Positions 16,705-25,213 of a stretch of DNA of 64,000 nt are shown piece after piece (positions within the stretch are counted from its first letter, which is position 1; each line of letters starts with the position of its first letter). Below the pieces are notes generated by a model. That model worked only from the letters and a program-made list of their open reading frames with translations, made no database searches and was not told the DNA's origin. Source of the DNA: Lentzea terrae (GTDB lineage Bacteria; Actinomycetota; Actinomycetes; Mycobacteriales; Pseudonocardiaceae); contig NZ_QFWW01000021.1 of assembly GCF_003265345.1 (NCBI RefSeq), positions 246,120 to 310,119 of the forward strand. The letters run 5' to 3'. A program made the translations under genes and the position numbers.

Positions 16705-17942
16705 CGGTACTCCTTGAGCCGCTGCCACAACCCCATCGTCGATCCCACTGCGCTGATCACCGCCAGCACCAGCACCCCGACCACCGTGCCCGCGAGCGAC
16801 GACCGCGCCACCGTCACCTCGTCGCTGAAGTCCTGCCGCGCCTCGCCGATCGCCCGCACCAGGTCCTGGTCCAGCGAGTCGAAGTACGGGTTGTTGATCA
16901 ACGCCACCGCGTCGTTGTACTGCCCGGCGTCGTCGGCCTCGCGGATGCGTTGGTGCACCTGCTGCCACTGCCGGAAGTGCCGCATCGCCTGGTCGACGGC
17001 CTCGCTGCTCTCCAGCCGCATCGCCTGGTCGAGATCCGCCTCCAGCCGTTCGGAGACCTCGACGAAGTTCTTCTCGTACGCCTGGCCCGCACCCCGCGCG
17101 ACCAGCGTCAACGTCTCCTCACCGCGGGCGGTCAGGGTCGCGATCCGGGCTTTGGCCAGCACGTCGACCTTCGCCGACGCCGTGCGCGAGTCACCCACGT
17201 CGTTCATCACCAGCACCGACACCGTGGTGACCCACAGCAGGGAGATGGTGGCCGCGGTCGTCGCCACCAGCAGCCCGATGTTGAGCAGCCGGTTCGTCTT
17301 GCGGGTCAGATAACGCTGCGTGAGCACCAGCGCGATCACGAACGCCAGCGCCACCCCCACCGACACCCACGGGAAGTCCGCCTCGTCCTGCGCCCGCGCC
17401 ACCCGGTCAGTCTCCGCCCGATACAGCTCCTGCGCCGCCGGAAGCAGCTGCGTGCGCATCAACCCGGAGGCCTCGCGCAGATACGCCGCGCCGACCGGGA
17501 AACCCTGCCGGTTGTTCGTCCGCGCCGTCTCGATCAGTCCCGTGTAGACCGGCAGCTGAGCCGCGAGCGTCGCCGTCAGGTCCGGGGAGGAGGCGGTCGC
17601 CACCGACAGCGCGGCCTGGGCCTGCGCGATGTCCGCCTCGTAGCGTTCCCGCAGCGCAGGCGGCTCCAGCCCGCCGGACAGGAACGCGCTCGCCGCCGTG
17701 GCGTCCGCGTCCTGCAGCGCCCGGTAGACCTCCTGCGCCGCGTGCGAGAGCGGCTCCGACCGCGTCGCCAGGTCGTCGAGCGCCCGTTCCTGCCGGTTGA
17801 CGCTCCACGTCGTCAGCCAGCCGCTGGCCAGGCTCGCCAGCACGAGCACGACGATGATCAGGCTCAGCCGGCCCGGTGTCGACCGCGCGAGACCGGTGAC
17901 CCGGCGCACGAGCGCCTGCCGCGGCTGCGAGTCGATCACCAC
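16701..17942 (-). CDS. glnX: GlnX-type membrane signalling protein
   Basis: A 413-residue membrane protein with four transmembrane helices: near the N-terminus, at about 190-210 and 220-245, and just before the C-terminus. Two large Ala/Glu/Gln-rich helical domains lie between them, like paired extracellular four-helix sensor domains. This is the architecture of GlnX, which links GlnH outside to PknG inside in mycobacteria. The GTG at 17942 is chosen over an upstream TTG because GGGAGG lies 7 bp before it. Its stop codon TGA is formed by bases of the TnpB element's right end (GTCAA on the plus strand), so the insertion sits exactly at its last codon. Confidence 0.88.
   Translation of the reverse strand: MVIDSQPRQALVRRVTGLARSTPGRLSLIIVVLVLASLASGWLTTWSVNRQERALDDLATRSEPLSHAAQEVYRALQDADATAASAFLSGGLEPPALRERYEADIAQAQAALSVATASSPDLTATLAAQLPVYTGLIETARTNNRQGFPVGAAYLREASGLMRTQLLPAAQELYRAETDRVARAQDEADFPWVSVGVALAFVIALVLTQRYLTRKTNRLLNIGLLVATTAATISLLWVTTVSVLVMNDVGDSRTASAKVDVLAKARIATLTARGEETLTLVARGAGQAYEKNFVEVSERLEADLDQAMRLESSEAVDQAMRHFRQWQQVHQRIREADDAGQYNDAVALINNPYFDSLDQDLVRAIGEARQDFSDEVTVARSSLAGTVVGVLVLAVISAVGSTMGLWQRLKEYR
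16705..16713. repeat. right copy of 9-bp direct repeat flanking the TnpB element
   Basis: CGGTACTCC, identical to 15602-15610. It encodes the last residues of GlnX (Glu-Tyr-Arg) on the minus strand. Confidence 0.6.
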
Positions 17943-18062
17943 GAGCGGGCCTCCCGGTGCCAAGTTGATCGGCGTGGCGTAACTGTAGGCACCCGTGCGG
18001 CACCGCGTGGGAATTAACGACGCATCCCGCGAGGTGTCACTGAGCCGTAACCGCTGAGCGGC

Positions 18063-18443
18063 TCACGGCCAGGTTCGGGCGAGCCTGCGAAACGTCTCGG
18101 GATCGCTGTGCACAGGTACCACGCAGAGCAGGTGACCGCCGGGCGCGCGCAACGTGTGGCAGTCCAGCCAGCGCGAGACCGGCTCCGCGCCCAGGGCCGT
18201 CAGCCGGGCGACCTCCGCCTCGACGTCGTCGGTCTCGATGTCGACGTGATAGCGCGGCGCGTCGTCGACCGCCTGGATGTCGACGGTCAAGCCCGGCAGG
18301 GCGCCGTCCAGTGCCGTGAACTGCTCCTCGCCCGCCACCGGACGCGCCGGGACCCCCAGCGCGGCGGACCAGAAGCTCGCTGCCGAGCCGGCTTGTGCGA
18401 CCGGTGTGTCGATGAAGATCCCGAACAGTCGACTGTGATGCAC
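18063..18443 (-). CDS. VOC/glyoxalase-like protein
   Basis: A 126-residue vicinal-oxygen-chelate protein: F-G-I-F-I-D-T-P, then F-W-S-A-A-L-G, a Y-H-V-D-I-E-T-D-D-V-E-A-E-V-x-R-L strand-helix and an ending with L-R-A-P-G-G-H-L-L-C-V-V-P. Members of this glyoxalase-like group are mostly uncharacterised; some give drug resistance by binding. It starts at a GTG 10 bp after the TetR stop, so it is probably cotranscribed with and controlled by that regulator. Confidence 0.82.
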   Translation of the reverse strand: MHHSRLFGIFIDTPVAQAGSAASFWSAALGVPARPVAGEEQFTALDGALPGLTVDIQAVDDAPRYHVDIETDDVEAEVARLTALGAEPVSRWLDCHTLRAPGGHLLCVVPVHSDPETFRRLARTWP

Positions 18444-18453
18444 GGCGCCGAGC

Positions 18454-19206
18454 CTAGGTGCGCGACGTGATCAGGCGGGCGATGCCGTCCAGGATCATCT
18501 CCAGGCCGAACTCGAACGAGTGCTCCGGGCTGAACGCGCTCTGGTGCGCCTCGCCGACCGCGCCGCCGACCCGTGCCGCCACGGGGAAGCGGGCCGGGTC
18601 GAACACCGTCATCAGCACCGGCGCCGCCGCGTCCCACCACTGCTGGTCGGTCAGCCCGGTCTCCTGCTCGGTCAGCGCCGCCGCGGTCAGGCCGCGCGCC
18701 GAGTTCTGCACGTGCCCGAGCACCAGGTTCAGCACCGAGTCCATCTCGACGTCGGACAGCCCGATGCCCTCCAGTCCGCGCAGTTCGAAGTCGTACTTCG
18801 CCGCCACCTGCGGGCCCAGGACCGTGCGCGACGGCGCCACCTGCAACAACCACGGATGCCGCCGGTACAGGGCCAGGTTCTCCCGCGCCACGTACGTCAG
18901 GTGCTCCCGCCAGCCGTCGGCGAGGGCACGTCCGGTCACGGCCTGCACCGTGTCGACCATGACGTCGATGAGCTCGCCCTTGCCTGGTACGTAGGTGTAG
19001 AGCGACATCGTCCCCACGCCCAGCGACTCGGCCACGCGGCGCATCGACAGCGCCTTGAGCCCGTCGGCGTCGGCCAGCGCGATGCCCGCCTGCACGATCC
19101 GGTCCACGCTCAGGTCGGGCTTGCCCTTGCGGGACACCCGCTCCTGGGTCCGCCACAGCAACGCCAGCGTGCGCGCCGGGTCACCGCTGCCCGTGTGTTC
19201 GATCAC
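18454..19206 (-). CDS. TetR-family regulator (paralogue of the one at 33281)
   Basis: A 250-residue regulator. The helix-turn-helix region (about 35-75) has A-L-S-M-R-R-V-A-E-S-L-G-V-G-T-M-S-L-Y-T-Y-V-P-G-K-G-E-L, followed by a TetR C-terminal helical domain with a conserved E-F-G-L-E-x-I-L-D-G-I end. It shares the G-D-P-x-R-T-L-A-L-L-W-R opening and most of the DNA-binding domain with the TetR at 33281. The start is GTG 19206. A CCGTA-N5-TACGG operator (19222-19242) lies between this start and the divergent SNF2 helicase. Confidence 0.92.
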   Translation of the reverse strand: MIEHTGSGDPARTLALLWRTQERVSRKGKPDLSVDRIVQAGIALADADGLKALSMRRVAESLGVGTMSLYTYVPGKGELIDVMVDTVQAVTGRALADGWREHLTYVARENLALYRRHPWLLQVAPSRTVLGPQVAAKYDFELRGLEGIGLSDVEMDSVLNLVLGHVQNSARGLTAAALTEQETGLTDQQWWDAAAPVLMTVFDPARFPVAARVGGAVGEAHQSAFSPEHSFEFGLEMILDGIARLITSRT

Positions 19207-19221
19207 GAACGTGACCCTACC

Positions 19222-19242
19222 GTACCGTATGGTGTACGGTAC
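19222..19242. promoter_or_regulatory. TetR operator (CCGTA-N5-TACGG)
   Basis: GTACCGTA-TGGTG-TACGGTAC, perfect 8-bp arms and 5-bp spacer. It sits 15 bp from the TetR start and 5 bp before the SNF2 helicase ATG, so bound repressor would block both. The same core occurs twice in front of the paralogous TetR at 33281. Confidence 0.7.
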
Positions 19243-19247
19243 ATAGT

Positions 19248-21542
19248 ATGTTCGGCGAGCTGAGTGGAAAATCCCTGTTCGATGCACTACCTGACGCGCT
19301 GAACGACTCCGGTTACTGGGGAGTGGCCACCGCGACGGCGCTCAACCTCGTCGCACGCGGCCGCATCGTGCCGAGCGTGACCGAAGACGGCCGCGACACC
19401 TGGCGGATCGGGCCGCTCGACCACGCGGATGAACTGCACCTGCGGCAGCTCGCGGCCCACGGCGACTACGACGAGCTGCGCGCGTTCCTGGACGCGGTGG
19501 CGGACGTGCTGCCACGAGGTGGGGCGGAAGGCCCGTTCGCGGCCGCCGAACCCTGCCACGTGCCGGAGCTGAAACCGTGGGCGGACGAGCAGATCAAGCT
19601 GTCCCTGCGCATAGAAACCACCGACGACCTGCGGTTCCGCGCGATCGTGCAGGTCCGCGGCATCACCGACCCCTATCCCCAGGACGTGCGCGGATCCGGG
19701 CGTGAGCTCGACGCCATCCGGGCGATCGGCCGCGCCACCTGGCCACCGCTGCAGCGCCTGCTCGACCAGGCCGCGCTCACCGACGACGAGGTCACCGAAC
19801 TCCTCGGCACCGACATCGAGGTGCACTGGCCCAAGAACCTCGCCACCTCGTTGTCCGCAAAGGCCGTCATCGGCGAGGCCAGCGGCAAGTTCAAGGCCAA
19901 CGACCTGCTGGAGTTCAACTGGCAGCTCGCGCTCGGCGACGAAGAGCTCACCGACGCCGAGATGGACGTCATCGCCGAAGCCAGCCGCCCGGTCGTGAAG
20001 CTGCGCGACCAGTGGGTGCTCGTCGACCCGAAGCTCAAGCAGAAGGCCCGCCAGCAGCTCAGCCCGATCACCGCCGTCCAAGCCGTGACCGCCGCCCTCA
20101 CCGGCACGGCGGTCGTCGACGGCGAACACGTCGACGTCGCCCCGCACAGCCTCACCACCGCGATCACGACCGTCCCGGAGATCCCGGCACCCGCGGGCCT
20201 GCAGGCGACCCTGCGCGACTACCAGCTGCACGGCCTGCGCTGGCTCGCCCACATGCTCGACCTCGGCCTCGGCGCCTGCCTCGCCGACGACATGGGACTC
20301 GGCAAGACCATCACGCTCATCGCCCTGCACCTGCACCGTCGCCAGGAACCCGCGCTCGTCGTCTGCCCCGCCTCCCTGCTGGGCAACTGGGAACGCGAGA
20401 TCCACCGGTTCGCCCCCGGCACCCGCGTCACCCGCTACCACGGTCCACAACGGACCCTCGCCGACGACGGCGTCGTGCTGACCACCTACGGCACCATGCG
20501 CCTCGACGCCGAGGCGTTGCGGAACCACGAGTGGGGCATGGTCGTCGCCGACGAAGCCCAGCACATCAAGAACCCGCACTCCGGCACCGCCAAAGCACTC
20601 CGCTCGATCCCCGCGGGCGCGCGGGTGGCGTTGTCCGGTACTCCGGTGGAGAACTCGCTGTCCGAGCTGTGGTCCATCCTGGACTGGACGACACCGGGGT
20701 TGCTCGGTACGCACCGCGCGTTCCGCACCCGCTGGCCCGAACCCGACGACACCCTCGCCAAGGTCGTGAAGCCGTTCCTGCTGCGCCGCCGCAAGTCCGA
20801 CCCCGGCGTCGCCCCCGAACTGCCCGCCAAGACCGAGACCGACCTGCCCGTCTCGCTCACCACCGAACAGGCCGCGTTGTACGAGGCGCTGACCAGGGAG
20901 ATCCTCGACCAGATCGCCGGCAGCGACGGCATCGCGCGCCGCGGCCTGGTGCTGAAACTGCTCACCGGCCTCAAGCAGATCTGCAACCACCCGTCGCACT
21001 ACCTCGGCCACGCCACCCTGCAGGGCACGTCCGGCAAGCTCGACCTGCTCGACGAACTGCTCGACACGATCGTCGCCGAGGACGGTTCGGCGCTGATCTT
21101 CACCCAGTACGTCGGCATGGCCCGGCTGCTCGAACAGCACATCAAGCAGCCCACCAGGTTCCTGCACGGCGGCACCCCGGTCCCGCAGCGCGAGCAGATG
21201 GTCGACGACTTCCAGCAGGGCCGGGCACCGGTCTTCCTGCTGTCGCTGAAAGCCGCCGGCACCGGCCTCAACCTCACCAGGGCCGACCACGTGATCCACT
21301 TCGACCGCTGGTGGAACCCCGCCGTCGAGGACCAGGCCACCGACCGCGCCTACCGCATCGGCCAGACCCAGCCCGTGCAGGTGCACAAGCTCGTCACCGA
21401 AGGCACCGTCGAGGAACGCATCGCCGCGCTCCTGCAGGACAAGCGCGATCTCGCCGACGCCGTCCTGCACGGGGGAGAGGCCGCGTTCACCGAGCTCACC
21501 GACGCCGAACTCGCCGAACTGGTCCAGCTGAGGAGCCTGTAG
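19248..21542 (+). CDS. SNF2-family helicase/ATPase
   Basis: A 764-residue SNF2 protein. After an N-terminal region of about 310 residues comes the ATPase: L-R-D-Y-Q-L-H-G-L-R-W-L, Walker A D-D-M-G-L-G-K-T (about 347-354), D-E-A-Q-H-I-K-N (about 435), L-S-G-T-P-V-E-N-S-L-S-E-L-W-S, and motif V/VI L-L-S-L-K-A-A-G-T-G-L-N-L-T and D-R-A-Y-R-I-G-Q-T. Such bacterial SNF2 proteins travel with SWIM-domain proteins, as here (stop and next start are adjacent, TAGATG). They are thought to translocate on DNA; the role is unproven. The ATG is 5 bp from a TetR operator and has no good ribosome-binding site, so the real start could be a little downstream. Confidence 0.93.
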   Translation: MFGELSGKSLFDALPDALNDSGYWGVATATALNLVARGRIVPSVTEDGRDTWRIGPLDHADELHLRQLAAHGDYDELRAFLDAVADVLPRGGAEGPFAAAEPCHVPELKPWADEQIKLSLRIETTDDLRFRAIVQVRGITDPYPQDVRGSGRELDAIRAIGRATWPPLQRLLDQAALTDDEVTELLGTDIEVHWPKNLATSLSAKAVIGEASGKFKANDLLEFNWQLALGDEELTDAEMDVIAEASRPVVKLRDQWVLVDPKLKQKARQQLSPITAVQAVTAALTGTAVVDGEHVDVAPHSLTTAITTVPEIPAPAGLQATLRDYQLHGLRWLAHMLDLGLGACLADDMGLGKTITLIALHLHRRQEPALVVCPASLLGNWEREIHRFAPGTRVTRYHGPQRTLADDGVVLTTYGTMRLDAEALRNHEWGMVVADEAQHIKNPHSGTAKALRSIPAGARVALSGTPVENSLSELWSILDWTTPGLLGTHRAFRTRWPEPDDTLAKVVKPFLLRRRKSDPGVAPELPAKTETDLPVSLTTEQAALYEALTREILDQIAGSDGIARRGLVLKLLTGLKQICNHPSHYLGHATLQGTSGKLDLLDELLDTIVAEDGSALIFTQYVGMARLLEQHIKQPTRFLHGGTPVPQREQMVDDFQQGRAPVFLLSLKAAGTGLNLTRADHVIHFDRWWNPAVEDQATDRAYRIGQTQPVQVHKLVTEGTVEERIAALLQDKRDLADAVLHGGEAAFTELTDAELAELVQLRSL

Positions 21543-22304
21543 ATGACCGCACGCGGATTCGCCGCGTTCCCCAAGGTGAAACGCCGCGTCGCCACGACGT
21601 GGTGGGGCAAGGCCTGGGTCAAGGCCCTCGAGGACACCGCCCTCGACCAGAGCCTGATCCGCCTCGGCCGCCGCTACGCCCACGCCGGCGTCGTCGGCCC
21701 GATCACCGTCAGCCCAGGACGCCTGCACGCCCAGGTGCACGACGACGACACGCTCTACAACACCACCGTCCACGTCCCCGTGCTCACGGAAGTCCAATGG
21801 GGACGGTTCCTCGACCGCGTCGCCGAACACGCCGGCCACATCGCGGCGCTGCTGGACAACGACATGCCGCGCTCGCTGGTCGAGGCCGCCGAAGAGTCCG
21901 GTGTGGACCTGCTGCCCGGCATCGGCGACCTCGAACCCGACTGCGACTGCGACGACTGGGAACTGACGCCGTGCCGGCACGCGGCCGCGCTCGCGTTCCA
22001 GGTCGGCTGGCTGCTCGACGCCGACCCGTTCGTCCTCCTGCTGCTCAGGGGAAAACCGGAACAGGAACTCCTCGACGCGCTGCGGATTCGCGTCGCGGGA
22101 CCCGTCGGCGCCAGAACACCTGTGGTGGTTTCGCACGAACCCGCAGGTCAACTGCCCGCTCGGCCAGGCCTTCCGACCACCACACCTGTGGTGCTCGCGG
22201 TCGAACCACCACCCGGCTTCGACGCCGCGGACCTCACCGCGTTGATGGAGATCGCCGCGAAGAGAGCACGCGCGCTGCTGCGTTCGGGCACTCTCGAAGG
22301 GTGA
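21543..22304 (+). CDS. SWIM zinc-finger protein
   Basis: A 253-residue protein with the SWIM motif C-D-C-D-D-W-E-L-T-P-C-R-H-A-A-A-L (about 135-151, pattern CxC...CxH). It opens F-P-K-V-K-R-R-V-A-T-T-W-W-G-K-A-W, the usual start of SNF2-associated SWIM proteins. The C-terminal part is more variable and contains two related T-P-V-V-[VL]-x(2)-E-P segments. It is probably a nucleic-acid or protein adaptor for the SNF2 helicase, to which it is directly adjacent. Its stop overlaps the next start as GTGA. Confidence 0.92.
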   Translation: MTARGFAAFPKVKRRVATTWWGKAWVKALEDTALDQSLIRLGRRYAHAGVVGPITVSPGRLHAQVHDDDTLYNTTVHVPVLTEVQWGRFLDRVAEHAGHIAALLDNDMPRSLVEAAEESGVDLLPGIGDLEPDCDCDDWELTPCRHAAALAFQVGWLLDADPFVLLLLRGKPEQELLDALRIRVAGPVGARTPVVVSHEPAGQLPARPGLPTTTPVVLAVEPPPGFDAADLTALMEIAAKRARALLRSGTLEG

Positions 22305-22840
22305 TCACCGAGAAGCAGAAGATGATGACCGGCCAGCTCTACAAGGACTCCGACCCCGAGCTGGTCGCCGAGCGGCTGGCCGCGCAACGGCTGGTGGACG
22401 AGTTCAACGCCACCCGTTTCCACGCGGTCATCCAGAAGCTCTTCGGCTCCGTCGGCGAGGGCTCGTGGGTCATGCCGCGGTTCCAGTGCGACTACGGCTA
22501 CCAGATCCACCTGGGCTCCAACAGCTTCCTCAACTACGACGCCATCCTGATGGACTGCGCGCCGATCACCATCGGCGACGACGTCTCCATCGGCCCGCGC
22601 GCGCAGCTGCTCACCGCCCTGCACCCCATTGAGGACCACGAGGCCCGTCGACAGCGCTTCGAGACCGCCGCACCCATCACCATCGGCGACAACGTGTGGC
22701 TCGGCGGCGGCGTCATCGTGTGCGCGGGCGTGACGATCGGCGACAATGCCGTGATCGGCGCGGGCAGCGTCGTGACGCGCGACATCCCGCCGCGCGTCCT
22801 CGCGGTCGGCAACCCCTGCAAGGTGATCCGTGACCTATGA
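22301..22840 (+). CDS. maltose O-acetyltransferase-like hexapeptide acetyltransferase
   Basis: A 179-residue left-handed beta-helix acetyltransferase of the Maa/NodL group. The N-terminal E-K-Q-K-M-M-T-G-Q-L-Y matches E. coli Maa and fixes the start at GTG 22301, which overlaps the SWIM gene stop (GTGA). Hexapeptide turns (I-T-I-G-D-D-V, I-T-I-G-D-N-V-W-L-G-G-G, V-T-I-G-D-N-A-V-I-G-A-G-S-V-V) and the catalytic His in T-A-L-H-P are present. It transfers acetyl from acetyl-CoA to a sugar or similar hydroxyl. Confidence 0.93.
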   Translation: MITEKQKMMTGQLYKDSDPELVAERLAAQRLVDEFNATRFHAVIQKLFGSVGEGSWVMPRFQCDYGYQIHLGSNSFLNYDAILMDCAPITIGDDVSIGPRAQLLTALHPIEDHEARRQRFETAAPITIGDNVWLGGGVIVCAGVTIGDNAVIGAGSVVTRDIPPRVLAVGNPCKVIRDL

Positions 22841-23447
22841 GCGTTCCGCCACCGAACCGCTGATCCTGCTCGCCCTGACTTCGGCCGCCCTGGTCGTGTC
22901 GGGCATCGCCCCCCACGACCGGACCACCTGGTACCTGGAGGTGGCTCCGGTCGTGATCGGCGCGGCCATCCTCATCCCGACCTACCGGCGTTTCCCGCTC
23001 ACACCCCTGCTCTACCGCCTGATCTTCGTCCACGCGCTGGTGCTGATCCTCGGCGGCCACTACACCTACGCCCGCGTGCCGGTGGGCTTCTGGGTCCAGG
23101 ACCTGTTCGACCTCGCCCGCAACCACTACGACCGGTTCGCCCACTTCGTCCAGGGCTTCGTGCCGGCCCTGCTGGCCCGCGAGGTGCTGCTGCGCAAGAC
23201 CCCGGTGCGGCCGGGCGGCTGGCTGTTCCTGTTCGTCGTCTCCGTCTGCCTGGCGTTCAGCGCCACCTACGAGATGCTCGAATGGGCGTCGGCCGTGCTG
23301 GGTGGCTCGGCGGCGGAGGACTTCCTCGGCACCCAAGGCGACGTGTGGGACACCCAGTGGGACATGTTCATGGCGTTGCTGGGCGCGATCGTCGGGCTGC
23401 TGACGTTGTCGAAGGTGCACGACCGGGAGCTCGCCCGTGCCGTTTGA
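22830..23447 (+). CDS. DUF2238 (YjdF-like) inner-membrane protein
   Basis: A 205-residue membrane protein with five to six helices. The DUF2238 signature H-Y-T-Y-A-x-V-P-x-G-F-W-V-Q-D (about 75-90), the R-N-H-Y-D-R-F-A-H-F-x-Q-G-F segment, Y-E-M-L-E-W, and Q-G-D-V-W-D-T-Q-W-D-M are all present. The function is unknown. It starts at a GTG 11 bp inside the acetyltransferase gene and its end overlaps the next gene by 11 bp, so all are one transcript. Confidence 0.92.
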   Translation: MTYERSATEPLILLALTSAALVVSGIAPHDRTTWYLEVAPVVIGAAILIPTYRRFPLTPLLYRLIFVHALVLILGGHYTYARVPVGFWVQDLFDLARNHYDRFAHFVQGFVPALLAREVLLRKTPVRPGGWLFLFVVSVCLAFSATYEMLEWASAVLGGSAAEDFLGTQGDVWDTQWDMFMALLGAIVGLLTLSKVHDRELARAV

Positions 23448-24201
23448 GCAGGCCATCGCACACGTCGATGCGCGCTCAGCCGGCGGCCCGCTGCCCCGTG
23501 ACCTGCGCGTCACGCTCAACTTCCACCCCGGCCGCGGCGTGCTCGCCCGTCTCGCCGAAGAGGGCGTCTACCGGTCGCAGTTCGAGACCGGCACCAGCAA
23601 CGGCGGCCTCACCGCACACCCCGGCGGCGCCCGCGGGGAGTGGGAGAGCCGGCTCTTCGGCGGCGCCTACGACCACGCGCCCCCAGCCTCCCGGCCCAAG
23701 TACGGCGCGCTCAACCACCGCAAGCTGCCGCACGGCGGGGCGCCACGGTTCGGCTCAGCACACCTGCGGCTCTCTGCAGAGGTGCTGGATCGCACGACGT
23801 TCTGCTACCCGGACAGCGTCTTCGATCCCGTCGACTTCGGCACCGCCCGCCGGTTCGCGTTGATCGAGCTCGCCGAGGCCGACGACCTGGACCCGCTCGA
23901 CAACTACATCGAGGCGCACGTGCACGGGCCGGTCACGCTGGACGACGTCGAGGCCGTCGTGCTCGACCCGAGCTTTCCGGACGTCGAGCTGCCGTGCCCG
24001 GTGGAGCGGCACTCCGGTTTCCGGCTCTCCACCGAGCAGCTGCTGCGCCACGCGGACTACCGCAGCCCGGAGTCCGTCGCGTTGGGACTGCGGATCGCGC
24101 GGGATGGGTTCATCGACCCGAGCATGCTCGACGACGCCGACGCACCGCCCCAGGTCGTGAAGCACCTGTGGCACCGCCTCGCGCGGTTCGGCGTCAGCTG
24201 A
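23437..24201 (+). CDS. DUF3626 protein
   Basis: A 254-residue soluble protein with the DUF3626 pattern: L-N-F-H-P-G-R near 27-33, Y-R-S-Q-F-E-T-G-T-S-N-G-G-L-T-A, W-E-x-R-L-F-G-G-A-Y-D, R-P-K-Y-G-A-L-N, and a late E-A-H-V-H-G-P-V segment. The function is unknown; the conserved His, Asp and Glu suggest an enzyme. It starts at GTG 23437 inside the preceding gene, the fifth gene of the run from the SNF2 helicase. It converges on the WYL gene with 8 bp overlap. Confidence 0.9.
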   Translation: MPFEQAIAHVDARSAGGPLPRDLRVTLNFHPGRGVLARLAEEGVYRSQFETGTSNGGLTAHPGGARGEWESRLFGGAYDHAPPASRPKYGALNHRKLPHGGAPRFGSAHLRLSAEVLDRTTFCYPDSVFDPVDFGTARRFALIELAEADDLDPLDNYIEAHVHGPVTLDDVEAVVLDPSFPDVELPCPVERHSGFRLSTEQLLRHADYRSPESVALGLRIARDGFIDPSMLDDADAPPQVVKHLWHRLARFGVS

Positions 24202-25165
24202 CCTGGTAGATCGCGGCCAACTGCCGCACCGACTCGGTGACCCGCTCGCGCAGTTCCGCCGGCGCCAGCACCTCGACCTCGCCGCCCATCCGCAGCAGCA
24301 TCCCTGTCGCGTGCCCGATCGACTCGATGGGGATCGTCACGCGCACCCGGCCGTCATCGTCCACAGCGGACTCCTCGGCCGCCCGCGCCACCACCGGCAG
24401 CACGTTGGACGAGAACGACTCGAAGCCCTGCGCGGACAACCGGAGCACCGCCTCACCGGTGTACTGCCGCGCCTGGAACTCCTCCAGCGACGCCGTCCAG
24501 TGCGCCGCCAGGTCGAACCCCGGCGGCCGCTCGAACGACTCGTCCAGCGCCGTCACCGCCTGCATCTGCGACACCCGGTAGGTGGAGATCCGCGACGAAC
24601 CGCGCGCCACCAGGTACCAGCGCCCGGCCTTCAGGACGAGTCCCAACGGCCGCAGCACCTTCGTCACCTCTTCTGGCGCCTGCCACCGCCGGTAGGAGAC
24701 CTCCAGCAACCGCGAACGCCACACCGCGTCCGCCACGACCTCCAGGAACGGTGAGCGCTCCGGGTCGTAGTACCAGGCAGGCGCGTCCAGGTGGAACCGC
24801 TCCGCCATGCGCGAGGCCCGGTCCCGCATCGACGACGGCAGCGCCGCCATCAGCTTGAGCTGCGCCGCCGACACCGCCTCGCCGAGCCCCAGGTCCGCGG
24901 CGGGTCCCGGCAGCCCGGCCAGGAACAGCGACTCCGCCTCCTGCTCGGTCAGGCCCGTCAACCGCGTGCGGTAGCCGTCGAGCAGCTGGTAGCCGCCTTG
25001 CGGGCCCGCGTCGCCGTACAGGGGCACCCCGGCCGCGTGCAGCGACTCCACATCGCGGTAGATCGTGCGGACCGACACCTCCAGCTCGTCGGCCAACGCC
25101 TGCGCGGTCATGCGCCCCTTCGTCTGCAACAGCAGCAGCAAGGACACCAACCGGCTCGCACGCAT
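24194..25165 (-). CDS. WYL-domain (YafY-type) transcriptional regulator
   Basis: A 323-residue regulator. An N-terminal HTH_11 domain (T-A-Q-A-L-A-D-E-L-E-V-S-V-R-T-I-Y-R-D-V at about 20-40) is followed by a WYL domain with L-E-V-S-Y-R-R-W and G-R-W-Y-L-V-A-R at about 165-210, and a WCX C-terminal part. WYL proteins sense nucleic-acid or nucleotide ligands; PafBC is one subgroup. It is divergent, 48 bp away, from the small gene at 25214, its most likely target. Confidence 0.92.
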   Translation of the reverse strand: MRASRLVSLLLLLQTKGRMTAQALADELEVSVRTIYRDVESLHAAGVPLYGDAGPQGGYQLLDGYRTRLTGLTEQEAESLFLAGLPGPAADLGLGEAVSAAQLKLMAALPSSMRDRASRMAERFHLDAPAWYYDPERSPFLEVVADAVWRSRLLEVSYRRWQAPEEVTKVLRPLGLVLKAGRWYLVARGSSRISTYRVSQMQAVTALDESFERPPGFDLAAHWTASLEEFQARQYTGEAVLRLSAQGFESFSSNVLPVVARAAEESAVDDDGRVRVTIPIESIGHATGMLLRMGGEVEVLAPAELRERVTESVRQLAAIYQVS

Positions 25166-25184
25166 GCCAAGACACTGCCACAGG

Positions 25185-25207
25185 TTGTCAGGGATAGCTC
25201 ATATGTT
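25185..25207 (+). promoter_or_regulatory. candidate RecA-NDp-like promoter, leaderless
   Basis: TTGTCAG (25185-25191), ten bases, TATGTT (25202-25207), then 6 nt to the ATG at 25214. It has the same spacing as the promoters at 32-54 and 913-935, but the -10 fits less well. Confidence 0.4.
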
Positions 25208-25213
25208 CGACGC

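Noticed and set aside
19287..22151. 954-codon minus-strand frame antisense to the SNF2/SWIM genes
   Set aside because: Shadow frame with no family match or ribosome-binding site.
22118..22200. Two ACACCTGTGGTG repeats in the SWIM gene
   Set aside because: They encode two similar T-P-V-V segments and lie in coding sequence; too short to call a functional repeat.
20012..22300. Plus-strand frame running through the SNF2 and SWIM genes ahead of the acetyltransferase
   Set aside because: Arg/Pro-rich shadow; only the final 540 bp are the acetyltransferase gene.
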